From positions 2,277,501 to 2,341,500 of the forward strand of contig NZ_PDJB01000001.1 in NCBI RefSeq assembly GCF_002563895.1: DNA of 64,000 bases. The letters run 5' to 3'. Positions 35,981-45,006 of this stretch are shown one piece after another (position 1 is the stretch's first letter; the number at the start of each line of letters is the position of its first letter). Source of the DNA: Pseudomonas lurida (GTDB taxonomy: Bacteria; Pseudomonadota; Gammaproteobacteria; Pseudomonadales; Pseudomonadaceae). The notes under the pieces were generated by a model. That model was given only the letters and a program-made list of their open reading frames with translations, searched no databases and was not told the origin of the DNA. Position numbers and translations under genes: made by a program.

Positions 35981-36949
35981 ATGACCACTGTCTATGAAAC
36001 CAATCGTTCGCTGTTTCGCGTGTCCTGGAGTTCGGTATTGGCCGGTAGTGCAATTGCACTGGTCACCTACCTGGTGCTGAGTGTGCTGGGCACGGCCATC
36101 GGCGCGAGTGCTGTCGACCCGATGCAGGCCGGTAACCCACTGAGCGGTTTCGGCACGGGCGCCGGGATCTGGTTGTTCGTGTCGACATTGATCGCGATTG
36201 GCGTGGGCGCCTTCGTGGCGGGGCGCACCGCGCCGGATCGCGGCGGCCTGCACGGTGTGCTGACCTGGACGGTCACCACCTTGTTGACCACGTGGTTGCT
36301 GGCGGGTTTGGCTGCCAGCGTGGTCGGTACGGCGGGTAACGTTGTGGGCAAGGGCCTGTCGGCTGCCGGCAGCGGCATTGCGGCTGCAGCGCCAGGCATC
36401 GGTAACAGCGTCAAACAACAGTTGAACGAGCAAGGCATCCAGCTGGATTGGAACAGCCTGCAAGGTGAGCTGGATACGCTGCTCAAGCAAAGTGGCAAGC
36501 CTGAATTGGACCCGGCCAACGTCGAGCAGAAGGCCGACCAGGCTGCCGCTGATGGCAAGCAATCGGCTACCGCCGCAGCGACTGATCCTGCCCAGGCGAG
36601 TGATGCCTTGAAGCAGTGGTTCGAACGCGTCAAGGCTTCCGGTGAGCCAGCACTGAATGCGGCCGACAAGGACGCACTGGTTAACATCGTTGCTGCCCGT
36701 ACCGGCAAGAGCAAGGAAGAGGCCACCCAGATCGTCGACAACTATGCCCAGGCCTATCAGCAAGCCATGCAAAAGGTCGATGAGCTGAAACAACAGGCTG
36801 AACAGAAGGCTCGTGAAGCAGGTGAAGTGGCAGCCAAGCAACTGTCCCGTGCAGCCTGGAGCACCTTGGCCATGCTGCTGCTGGGTGCAGCGCTGAGCTT
36901 CTTTGTTGGTCGCCTCGCGCTCACCAACCGTCGCGTGCCGTTGGCTTGA
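35981..36949 (+). CDS. Conserved membrane protein with glycine-rich helices and a long charged middle
   Basis: This 322-residue protein has three N-terminal hydrophobic helices (about 18-40, 60-85 and 98-130). A polar, Ala/Lys/Glu/Gln-rich middle follows (about 140-290, probably helical, e.g. YAQAYQQAMQKVDELKQQAE), and one C-terminal helix (LAMLLLGAALSFFVGRLAL) ends with a short basic tail. GAAGGA lies upstream of the ATG at 35981. It is conserved in pseudomonads to my recollection, but I know no function. Its position opposite the PAS-LuxR regulator suggests control by that protein. Confidence 0.72.
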   Translation: MTTVYETNRSLFRVSWSSVLAGSAIALVTYLVLSVLGTAIGASAVDPMQAGNPLSGFGTGAGIWLFVSTLIAIGVGAFVAGRTAPDRGGLHGVLTWTVTTLLTTWLLAGLAASVVGTAGNVVGKGLSAAGSGIAAAAPGIGNSVKQQLNEQGIQLDWNSLQGELDTLLKQSGKPELDPANVEQKADQAAADGKQSATAAATDPAQASDALKQWFERVKASGEPALNAADKDALVNIVAARTGKSKEEATQIVDNYAQAYQQAMQKVDELKQQAEQKAREAGEVAAKQLSRAAWSTLAMLLLGAALSFFVGRLALTNRRVPLA

Positions 36950-36967
36950 TGTTGGCTTGATAACGAA

Positions 36968-36999
36968 GGAGGGCGGCCAGGAGGCCGCCTTCCTTTTTT
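36968..36999 (+). terminator. Rho-independent terminator
   Basis: An 11-bp stem (GGAGGGCGGCC with GGCCGCCTTCC, one G-T wobble) and an AGGA loop are followed by a run of T. It ends the membrane-protein gene. Confidence 0.85.
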
Positions 37000-37061
37000 C
37001 CACCTGCCTCAATGAACGCGTAAAATGCCGACCTTTTACGTGTCTCTCGTAAAGGTGCCCC

Positions 37062-37682
37062 TTGAGCGCAGGCAAAGCCGTCGGACTGTTACTCCTCACT
37101 TCTCTGCTGTCGGCGTGCGGTACTTCGCCGCCACGCACGCCCAATGACATCTGCGGCATCTTCCGCGAAAAGGACGACTGGTACGACGCCGCCAAAGTCA
37201 CGCAAAAGCGCTGGGGCGTGCCGATCCAGGTGCCGTTCGCCATCATGTATCAAGAGTCCGGCTTCCGACAGGACGCCTTGGCTCCACGCAAATACCTGCT
37301 GTGGATTATCCCCTGGGGCCGTGTCTCCACCGCCGCCGGCTACGCCCAGGCCAAGGACGAGGTGTGGAACGACTACCGCAAGAGCACTGGTCGCAGCGGC
37401 GCCAGCCGCCAGGACTTCGACGACGCCATCGACTTTGTCGGTTGGTACATGGACAAGACCTACACGCTCAACGGGGTCTACAAATACGACGCGTATGGCC
37501 AATACCTGAACTACCACGAAGGCTGGGGCGGCTATCGCCAACGCACCTATGCCGCGAAGGCGTGGTTGCCGCCAGTGGCCAGTAAGGTGCAGGCGCGCTC
37601 GCAGATGTACGCGGCGCAATATGCGCGGTGCAAGGATGATTTGGGGCGAGGGTTCTGGAGTCGGTTCTGGCATTGGCTGTGA
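37062..37682 (+). CDS. Lipoprotein with lytic-transglycosylase-like (SLT) domain
   Basis: The 206-residue protein has a lipoprotein signal (VGLLLLTSLLSACGTSPPR, lipidated Cys19) and a lysozyme-like domain with the probable catalytic Glu in VPFAIMYQESGFRQDAL. Tyr/Trp-rich sequences follow (GYAQAKDEVWNDYRKSTG; YLNYHEGWGGYRQRTYAAKA). Such enzymes cut peptidoglycan from the outer-membrane side. The start is a TTG at 37062, preceded by AAAGGTG; no ATG or GTG fits the signal peptide. It stands alone. Confidence 0.78.
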   Translation: MSAGKAVGLLLLTSLLSACGTSPPRTPNDICGIFREKDDWYDAAKVTQKRWGVPIQVPFAIMYQESGFRQDALAPRKYLLWIIPWGRVSTAAGYAQAKDEVWNDYRKSTGRSGASRQDFDDAIDFVGWYMDKTYTLNGVYKYDAYGQYLNYHEGWGGYRQRTYAAKAWLPPVASKVQARSQMYAAQYARCKDDLGRGFWSRFWHWL

Positions 37683-37736
37683 GGGCTTTACACGGGGCGT
37701 GTGGCAAGTACCCGCGCCGCCAAACCGTGGGCATCC

Positions 37737-38624
37737 TCAGCGCGGCCAGGCACGGTGGCGGGTGTATCCAAGCGTCTGATCGTAAAGATCAACACGCCGA
37801 TCCCGTTGCAGATCGTTAAGGCTGTTCCAGATCGGTGCACTCCGCGCGCTGCTCAGGTCGATATCGGCATACAGGATTTCCTGGCGATTGGCCGAAGCCA
37901 CTCTGCCGATAGGCCAACCATTGGTTCCGGCAATCAACGAACAGCCCAAGTAGCGGACATCACGCTCTTCGCCGATTCGGCTGGCAGCGGCAATAAACAC
38001 ATTGTTGACGTGCGCCGCCGTCATCGTCAGGTAAGACGCCATGCACTTGCCGGCGTCGTCGAATAATGGGGGAGGCGTCCACACCCAGTTGTTCAGGCTG
38101 CAAATAATATCAGCGCCTTGCTGGCCGAGTATGCGCGGTACCTCGGGAAACCAGATGTCCCAGCAGATCAACAGGCCGATCCGTCCGATAGGGGTATCGA
38201 AGACTGGAAAGCCTGTGTCACCTGGCGTAAACCAAAGCTTCTCCAAGTTCCACAGGTGGGCCTTGCGGTACTTGCCGATTAAACCGTCAGGGCCTAGCAA
38301 CACGGCAGTGTTGAACAATTGCCTACCCTCGATTTCGCTCAGGCCCGCCACTAGATACACCTGGTGTCTGCAGGCAAATTCGCTCCAGGCTCGCACGCTG
38401 CAACCGTCCGAGATTGCTTCGGCATGATCAAAGGCATCCTGACGGCTGGAAAAAAGATAACCGCAGCTTGAAAGCTCCGGCAGTACGATCAGATTGGCGC
38501 CGCCGTTTGCCGCTTCTGTTGCCAGCTCCAGGCTGCGTAGCAGGTTTGCGGTTCTGTGGTGAGTGCCCACCTGTGGGGAGAATTGAATAACTGAAACACG
38601 AACAGGGCTTGTGGCTTGGCTCAT
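37737..38624 (-). CDS. Carbon-nitrogen hydrolase (nitrilase superfamily)
   Basis: The 295-residue enzyme has the complete Glu-Lys-Cys triad: Glu in LIVLPELSSCGY, Lys in GKYRKAHLW and Cys in IGLLICWDIWFPEVPR. The family hydrolyses amides or nitriles, for example N-carbamoyl amino acids, omega-amides or aliphatic amides. The substrate is not evident and no partner gene is adjacent. The ATG at 38624 begins MSQATSPVRVSVIQFSPQVG, a normal start for the fold. It is divergent from the large toxin-like gene, with 230 bp between the likely starts. Confidence 0.85.
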   Translation of the reverse strand: MSQATSPVRVSVIQFSPQVGTHHRTANLLRSLELATEAANGGANLIVLPELSSCGYLFSSRQDAFDHAEAISDGCSVRAWSEFACRHQVYLVAGLSEIEGRQLFNTAVLLGPDGLIGKYRKAHLWNLEKLWFTPGDTGFPVFDTPIGRIGLLICWDIWFPEVPRILGQQGADIICSLNNWVWTPPPLFDDAGKCMASYLTMTAAHVNNVFIAAASRIGEERDVRYLGCSLIAGTNGWPIGRVASANRQEILYADIDLSSARSAPIWNSLNDLQRDRRVDLYDQTLGYTRHRAWPR

Positions 38625-38854
38625 GGCGGGTGACCTCTCAAGGGATGCAGCCGGAGTGGCTGTCCCTTTAATAAGAAGTGGCAGGCGGAAAGGAAAAAAT
38701 CAGGCGCTTCCGCTTGGGTTGTCAGCTCGCTCCTGAAATCGGCTGCACTGGCTCAAGGCGAAAAGCCAGGTCTCTTCCCGCTATCTATCTAACACCGTCC
38801 GTCCCTGGCGCTCTCCATGCTGATGCTTCTTTCATCGACATGGACCCACTCCCC

Positions 38855-41800
38855 ATGAGCACCGTCATACCCCCGGCACCTGCCCCTTCGTTCAGCGAAA
38901 TCAAGGGCTACCTGAACCTGATTGGTCATCACCTGTTTGAGCAACCTGCACCGCTGCTGCCCCAGCAATCGGCGAGCGCGGAGCAGTTGTATTTGCAGGG
39001 TTTGAATGACAAGTTGCGCGCCCACAACCAGGTGCTTGCTGCACGCCTTCGCGAGTTGTACCAGGCCCTGGAACAGGCTGACCTGCAACACGCCGACGGC
39101 AAGGCATTGCTGGCACGACTGCGCAGCGGGTTGAACGCGCAGGTGCAGGCGCTGCTTGAGCGCAGCGTCATCGACGGCAAAGGGCTACGCAGTTTTAGCA
39201 GCCACGACGCCGGTATCCGCGCATTTGAAAACGAGGCCCGGCGTGACCTCGCCGACCGTTTGCTGCACCCCGAGATGACTCGGCTGGTCACGAATGTTTC
39301 CCTGGGGCCGGCGTTTCGTCCCGGGGTGTATGCGTTGACATTTGCCTACCAGTACCAGCCCGTAGCGTTCGCCGGCGCGTTCGTGCTGACGGTGCGCAAC
39401 AGCCCCGTGGTGACCTCGCTGACCGGTGACGACGCGGTGGGCAATGCGTTGCTGTTCCACCCATTACGGGGCATCGAGGTGTTCGATTCGCTGGCCGGAC
39501 TCGACCGTTACCTGCGGGGTTCCATGGACAGCGCTGCGGCTCGAGCCGAATACCTGGCGTTGTTGCCCAGGCGCTATCAATCCCTTGGTCCGGCCGGTAT
39601 CTGGCCGCTGACGTTGACGCCAATCACCGGGGAGCCGCTGTTCGAGCATGTCTTCGACGCGCTCAAGGCCAAGCGCGAACAGGACATCGAGTGGGCCCTC
39701 GACCTGGTCGACAACCCCGGGCGCAGCGCGCGTGAAGTGGTGGCCGACCTTGACCTCGCCATCCAGTCGACATTACCCGACCTTGGGCCACGCCTGGCCT
39801 TGCATGCCCAGCGCTTGCTCGACCGCTGCCTGCGCTACAGTGCGCCCGATTGGTATCGCAGCGCCGACGCCCAGCGGCGTGGCACCCTGGCCGAGTTGCT
39901 GAGGCGCTATGACCAGGCGCGGGCCCACGTGATCAACCTGATGGGGCCGGCCGCCACGCCGCCTGCCCTGGCCCGTTATCAGCTGATCGAGCAACTGGCT
40001 GAAGACCTGGATATCCATGACCTGGACCCGGACCGATTGCAGGTCAGTACACGGCGTACCGTCGCGGGCGTGGGTGATTATGAGCAGTCGCCAAGCCTGA
40101 GCCTGCTGGCGCTGCGTGGCTTGCACACAGGCGACGAAACGCCAGGCTCGGCCTTTTTGACCAAGACCACGCTGACCTATGACCGAGCGCCGTTGAGCAG
40201 CGACTATCAGGACCTGACCCCGACCTACCTCGCAACGCTGCTGGGCCGCCTGCAACCGCGCCTGGACTTTGCCGCGGTGCAGCGCGACAGCCACACCAGC
40301 CCTGTGGTCAAGCAGGCCATTGAGTCGATGCTGGAGCACCGCCTTTGTGCCCTGGCGTATACCGCCCTGCTGCAAAACCACCTGGGCGAGGGCGACTACG
40401 CGTTGATCCAGGCGTTGCGCCAGGGCACCGGTCAGTACTTGAGTGCCGCGACCGTGTCGTTCCATGAAGCGCAGCTCAACGGCTTCTGGCTGTTGCGCCA
40501 GACGGACGCTGACGGTGGGACCCAGCGTCTGCTGCTGTGCACACCCCAAGCGCCTGTCGCGCAGCAGTTCCTGGCATTCGACAACGAGGCCAGCTGCAAG
40601 GCGCACCTGCTGGGCTGGTGCATGAACCCCGCGATGAAGGATTACGTCATCAGTACGCTCGCGCTGCGTTTTCGCCCGTCCATGCACAAGATCCTCGCCG
40701 GCCTGAGCTTCATGCCTCATGCCCAGGAGCACCACAAGGTCAGCTTCACGTTCGCGCCTGACTACGCCGCCAGCCTCAAGGCCATGGCCCAGCACCTGCT
40801 GGCCACACGCGACGATGATCGCAACTTCGCCACCCCCCTGTGGTACCGCTCGGCCAGCCTGGCACAGCGCCAGGCGCTCACCACCCTGGCGCAGGACACC
40901 GAGGGCGCCTTGCGCGCGTACAACGCCCACCCGCAGTCCCCGTCGCAGTTCCCCAGCTTTGCGACGTTTGTGCACGGGCAAGCCAAGGCGCGCTTGAACG
41001 CGCTGCTGGGGCAGCAGGACGTCGACCCCGACACCGTATGGGCCCATTACCCCCAGGCGTTCCCGGGCCTCACAACGCCGCCGTCCATGACGTATACGCA
41101 GCTGTACCGCGACGGTTACCAAGACAACGTGGGTTTCCTGGACCCCAAGTTTGAGACCTCGGCCACTTTCACCGGGCCTGTGGGTGTCGACCTCAGCCGT
41201 CTCACGCCCGAGGCCGTTGCCCGCTCGGTGCGCGGTGTGTGGGTCGGCCAGCGTTATGCCGACGAAGTGCGTGGGAAATTGCAGAGCCCGGGCAGCCCTG
41301 GCTATGGATTCAGGCGTAATGCAACACTGGCGATCAGCCAATTGCAGATGCGCAATGCAGCACTGGAATCACGCCTGCAGGGTCACATCGCCCAGGCGGA
41401 TTTCGAATGGCTCGATACCTGCCTGCAGAACCTGGGCAATGCCTCGGCCCAAGTGCGTGAAAGCTATCAGGTGCATCGGCTGTTCGTGGACGGTGACTGG
41501 GTGATCGACACCTTCTTGTTCAAGCGTGGGCATGACCCGGTGCTGCTGTACACGCCGAACGCGCCCGATGGTGTTGCGTTTCGCGAAGCGCGGCTGTTCA
41601 ACTATATGTTGAAGCATGTGGATGGCATGGTCGGCTATTTCGCCGAGCGCGTGGGCATGCAGTCAAAAGTGCGCGTGCGGGCGTTTCTGGAGAACGCCAG
41701 ACAGCAACTGCCGCAGACACTTGATCGCACCCATCCCAGCCCAGGCCGGCATGATCCGATCCGTCGCGAGACGGTGCTGCTCAACCTGCGCCAGACGCTG

Positions 41801-44548
41801 TACGACGCCAAGCTGCAGCGCAAGATCGACGATGTGGAAGCCACCACCGTCAACCGCACGCAGATGATCATGGACGTGGTGTGGGCTGTTATCGAACCGC
41901 TCGTTGCCATCGCCACCGCGCCTTATCCGGTGCTGAGCCTGAGCCTGGGCATGCTGTTGGCTTTCAAGGATGGCATGCTCGCGCTGCATGCGTATAACCA
42001 GGGGCAGATGGGCGAAGCGTTCGGGCATTACCTTGGCTACCTGCTCAATAGCGCTGGCGCGGTATTTACCGATTTGCGCCCGGCGCTCAGCATGCCCTGG
42101 GGCAAGCCGATGCGTCCGCTGTTGCACACGGCATCGCAGGAACAGGCGCTGTCGTTGGTCAGGCAATTGCACACCCCGGCAACTGCCATCGATGATCTGC
42201 AGGCCGTGTTGTTCCAGGGCCAGGCGTTGTGGACCACCAAACAGCCTGACGCCCTCGGGCGTTTCCTGCTATTGAGGCATGACCCGCTGACCGGGCGTTG
42301 GCAGTCCACCGGACGGCTGGCGATTCGGGATACCCAAGGCCGTTGGGTGCGCAGCGGCGTCACGGGCGGTGCGCCCAAATATGAAAAGCTCCCCGTCGTC
42401 GCCGCGCCATTGCAGCGCTACGAAGCCCCACCGGCACTGTTGAAAGACCTTGAATACGTGGTGAGCCCCAACGCAGTGGCGACGTCCGTTGCGGGCATCG
42501 CCGATAATTTTGGGGCGGACAGTGGCAGGAGCGTCATCGCCAAAAATCTCTCCCACTTGCGAGAGCCCTACGCCGAGGCGGTGGCCAACCTGGCCCTGGA
42601 TGCGAAAGCCCACTTCGATGCCCTGGCGCCGCTCGTCCCGCGTGCCGATGTGTTGAGCTTTGACAGTAATACCCTGGCGCCGGTCGTGCTGCAGCGGCTG
42701 CTTAGCGAAAGCAAAGGGTTGATCGTCGGGGCGAGCGTTGACTCCATCGCCAGCAAGCAGCTGTTGATCCAGCAGATGCGAACCCTGTATGAGCAAGGCG
42801 TGCGGCGCCTGTATATCGAGTTCCTGCCTGCCGACGTATTCCGCGCCAAGCTGGATAAACTGAAAACCGCCAAGGTATCCAAGACCATCGACCAGCACCT
42901 CAAGGCAGTCGACAAGGCCATGGCGACCCCCGCAGACAGCCCCTATTCCTACCGAGCACTGGTGCTGGCGGCGCGCGAGCACGGCATCGAGGTCAAGGCG
43001 CTGGACGCGTCCACGTCCTACTTCCTGGATGACGCGTTGTCCGCAGGGGCCACGGCGGTGCTGACGCCACGTGAAAACCGCTTGCGTAATTTCTACTCCC
43101 ACAAGGTGATCGCCAACGACGTGGCGGCCAGCCCCGACGACAGTTGGGTGGCCTTGGTGGATCATCGCCGGATGAATACTCACGACCAGGTGCCTGGCTT
43201 GGCAGAGTTGCACAATACTGTCAGCTTGCGAGTCGAGGACGTGGGTGCCGGCTCGCCGACAGGCGTCTGGAAGGACACGCCTGGCGCTATTGCGGGCGAC
43301 TCCATGGCCAAGGCTGACTTCAAGATTAGCCTACAGACCGCTTACTCCAAGTCCACGTCGCAGGTGCTGGCACCCGCGGCTCAGCACAGCTATAGCGCGT
43401 TTGAAATTCCCGCCGAAATGCGTGATGCGGTGATCAGGCTCAAAGATACGGCGAAAGGTCTGGATTCGCGTTACTTTCCAGGTGACCCAGAACTTCGACC
43501 GGCCTATAGCGTCTTCCAGCAAACCCGCGAAAAGCTTGATGCTGCTGCTACCGCCCACTTCAAAGACTACGTGCCACCGGCCAAGCCGGTACAGCCGCTT
43601 TTGTCTCCTGGCCTGACCGCGCGTGAGTTCTTCGAGCGCGCATACGCACAGTCAAACGGGGTGTTGATTGGCGAAGCGCACAGCGGGCGGTCCAGCAAAG
43701 CGTTGTTGATCAAGGAACTGAAGGCCATGAAGGTCAAGACGCTCTACGTTGAACACCTGTTTACGGACCTGCATCAAGCGGACCTGGATGCCCTGTATCG
43801 CGGAGCGCCGATGTCCAGGGCACTCAAGGACTACCTGCGGATACAGGACCGCGGGCATATGCTGGGTTACGACGGCCCGCACACGTATACGGCGCTGATA
43901 GAAACCGCCGCCAAATATAAGATCCGCCTCCACGCGCTGGATTGCCTGGCCAGTTACCGCGTCGAAGGCATGCAGAACAAAGCGCAGTCCCGCGCGGCAA
44001 TGTTCAGCTACTTCGCCAACGAAGTCATTACCCAGGACCAGCTTGCACATGGCCCTCATCGCTGGGCGGCGTTGGTGGGCAACAGCCATACCGACACCTA
44101 CCTGGGTATTCCGGGAGTGGCCAATATGCAGGGTGCTATCAGCCTGCATGTCAACGATGTGGCTCTCAGCCAGCCTGTTGGCCTGCGGGCTGGTCGGTGG
44201 GAAACGGCCCATAAAGCCATGCGTCCAGATGAGTGGGTAGCACTGCGCAGCGACTTTGCGCTCGACGTTGCGGTGGCCGGACACAAACCACCGGACGCGT
44301 TCACGCCTGCGGATCGGTCACGCCTCACTCAAACCGGCTACTTCCTGATTGACCGACCGACGCCTGCCCAGACCTTGCTCATTCATCGTTCGCGCACCGG
44401 TGAGATCGTTACCACACCTATTCAAGTGGACGAAACCGGACGCTTTTTCGTCGATCGTTGGGAGCCGCTCAGGAGTGAGCGGTATGTCTATCAGTATCAG
44501 TTGATCCATGCCTTGCAGGAGTTTATGGGGCTACGCCCCGCGCCTTGA
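38855..44548 (+). CDS. Very large toxin-like protein with tandem ChaN/TIKI-like C-terminal domains
   Basis: The protein of about 1,897 residues resembles the large dermonecrotic-toxin-domain (DUF6543-like) and membrane-targeted effector toxins of pseudomonads; this is family knowledge recalled, not searched. The first 1,000 residues repeat a helical module (PDWYRSA near 331, PLWYRSA near 661). A hydrophobic belt follows at about 1004-1080 (VVWAVIEPLVAIATAPYPVL). Two ChaN/TIKI-like domains end it. Copy 1 (about 1285-1465) reads LIVGASVD. Copy 2 (about 1600-1770) reads LIGEAHSG (Glu1607, His1609) and LVGNSHTDTY (His1745). Starts at GTG 38678, ATG 38840 and ATG 38855 are all possible and none has a good ribosome-binding site. 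No signal peptide, secretion gene or immunity gene is adjacent. Confidence 0.75.
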   Translation: MSTVIPPAPAPSFSEIKGYLNLIGHHLFEQPAPLLPQQSASAEQLYLQGLNDKLRAHNQVLAARLRELYQALEQADLQHADGKALLARLRSGLNAQVQALLERSVIDGKGLRSFSSHDAGIRAFENEARRDLADRLLHPEMTRLVTNVSLGPAFRPGVYALTFAYQYQPVAFAGAFVLTVRNSPVVTSLTGDDAVGNALLFHPLRGIEVFDSLAGLDRYLRGSMDSAAARAEYLALLPRRYQSLGPAGIWPLTLTPITGEPLFEHVFDALKAKREQDIEWALDLVDNPGRSAREVVADLDLAIQSTLPDLGPRLALHAQRLLDRCLRYSAPDWYRSADAQRRGTLAELLRRYDQARAHVINLMGPAATPPALARYQLIEQLAEDLDIHDLDPDRLQVSTRRTVAGVGDYEQSPSLSLLALRGLHTGDETPGSAFLTKTTLTYDRAPLSSDYQDLTPTYLATLLGRLQPRLDFAAVQRDSHTSPVVKQAIESMLEHRLCALAYTALLQNHLGEGDYALIQALRQGTGQYLSAATVSFHEAQLNGFWLLRQTDADGGTQRLLLCTPQAPVAQQFLAFDNEASCKAHLLGWCMNPAMKDYVISTLALRFRPSMHKILAGLSFMPHAQEHHKVSFTFAPDYAASLKAMAQHLLATRDDDRNFATPLWYRSASLAQRQALTTLAQDTEGALRAYNAHPQSPSQFPSFATFVHGQAKARLNALLGQQDVDPDTVWAHYPQAFPGLTTPPSMTYTQLYRDGYQDNVGFLDPKFETSATFTGPVGVDLSRLTPEAVARSVRGVWVGQRYADEVRGKLQSPGSPGYGFRRNATLAISQLQMRNAALESRLQGHIAQADFEWLDTCLQNLGNASAQVRESYQVHRLFVDGDWVIDTFLFKRGHDPVLLYTPNAPDGVAFREARLFNYMLKHVDGMVGYFAERVGMQSKVRVRAFLENARQQLPQTLDRTHPSPGRHDPIRRETVLLNLRQTLYDAKLQRKIDDVEATTVNRTQMIMDVVWAVIEPLVAIATAPYPVLSLSLGMLLAFKDGMLALHAYNQGQMGEAFGHYLGYLLNSAGAVFTDLRPALSMPWGKPMRPLLHTASQEQALSLVRQLHTPATAIDDLQAVLFQGQALWTTKQPDALGRFLLLRHDPLTGRWQSTGRLAIRDTQGRWVRSGVTGGAPKYEKLPVVAAPLQRYEAPPALLKDLEYVVSPNAVATSVAGIADNFGADSGRSVIAKNLSHLREPYAEAVANLALDAKAHFDALAPLVPRADVLSFDSNTLAPVVLQRLLSESKGLIVGASVDSIASKQLLIQQMRTLYEQGVRRLYIEFLPADVFRAKLDKLKTAKVSKTIDQHLKAVDKAMATPADSPYSYRALVLAAREHGIEVKALDASTSYFLDDALSAGATAVLTPRENRLRNFYSHKVIANDVAASPDDSWVALVDHRRMNTHDQVPGLAELHNTVSLRVEDVGAGSPTGVWKDTPGAIAGDSMAKADFKISLQTAYSKSTSQVLAPAAQHSYSAFEIPAEMRDAVIRLKDTAKGLDSRYFPGDPELRPAYSVFQQTREKLDAAATAHFKDYVPPAKPVQPLLSPGLTAREFFERAYAQSNGVLIGEAHSGRSSKALLIKELKAMKVKTLYVEHLFTDLHQADLDALYRGAPMSRALKDYLRIQDRGHMLGYDGPHTYTALIETAAKYKIRLHALDCLASYRVEGMQNKAQSRAAMFSYFANEVITQDQLAHGPHRWAALVGNSHTDTYLGIPGVANMQGAISLHVNDVALSQPVGLRAGRWETAHKAMRPDEWVALRSDFALDVAVAGHKPPDAFTPADRSRLTQTGYFLIDRPTPAQTLLIHRSRTGEIVTTPIQVDETGRFFVDRWEPLRSERYVYQYQLIHALQEFMGLRPAP

Positions 44549-44556
44549 TAGCCACC

Positions 44557-44588
44557 AAGCCCCGACCGTCCTGCGGTCGGGGCTTTTT
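44557..44588 (+). terminator. Strong Rho-independent terminator after the toxin gene
   Basis: A perfect 12-bp stem (AAGCCCCGACCG with its complement) with a TCCTG loop is followed by TTTTT. Confidence 0.92.
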
Positions 44589-44649
44589 ACTTGCCAAACC
44601 CGATTGATTCTGGGAAAACGCCAACCTTCAAGTATTCAGTGAGCACCCC

Positions 44650-44994
44650 ATGAGCAACGAAGAGCTGCAGATCACCGACGTCCGCCTGGGTACCGGCAAA
44701 ACTGTGGTCAAGGGCGCGCTGATCACCACCCAGTACACCGGCACCCTGGAAGACGGCACGGTGTTCGACTCGTCCTGGGAGCGGGGCAAGCCGTTCCAGT
44801 GTGTGATTGGCACCGGACGGGTTATCAAGGGCTGGGACCAGGGGTTGATGGGCATGCAGGTAGGCGGCGTGCGCACCCTGTTCGTACCGGCGCATTTGGC
44901 GTATGGCGAGCGGTCGATGGGCGCGCATATCAAGCCCAATAGCAATCTGCGTTTTGAGATTGAGCTGTTGGAAGTGCTGACCCGAGACGACTGA
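44650..44994 (+). CDS. FKBP-type peptidyl-prolyl isomerase
   Basis: The 114-residue protein is a single FKBP domain with ITTQYTGTLEDGTVFDSSWE, then GTGRVIKGWDQGLMGMQVGG, and the C-terminal LAYGERSMGAHIKPNSNLRF, all typical active-site segments. It speeds cis-trans isomerisation at proline and lacks a signal peptide, so it is cytosolic. The GNAT gene starts 12 nt after its stop, so the two form an operon. It is separated from the toxin gene by a strong terminator. Confidence 0.9.
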   Translation: MSNEELQITDVRLGTGKTVVKGALITTQYTGTLEDGTVFDSSWERGKPFQCVIGTGRVIKGWDQGLMGMQVGGVRTLFVPAHLAYGERSMGAHIKPNSNLRFEIELLEVLTRDD

Positions 44995-45006
44995 GAGGGG
45001 TTTAAC

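Noticed and set aside
39773..41341. A 522-residue minus-strand frame inside the toxin gene, considered as a possible immunity gene
   Set aside because: It lies wholly inside the toxin coding sequence, has antisense composition and has no plausible start site.
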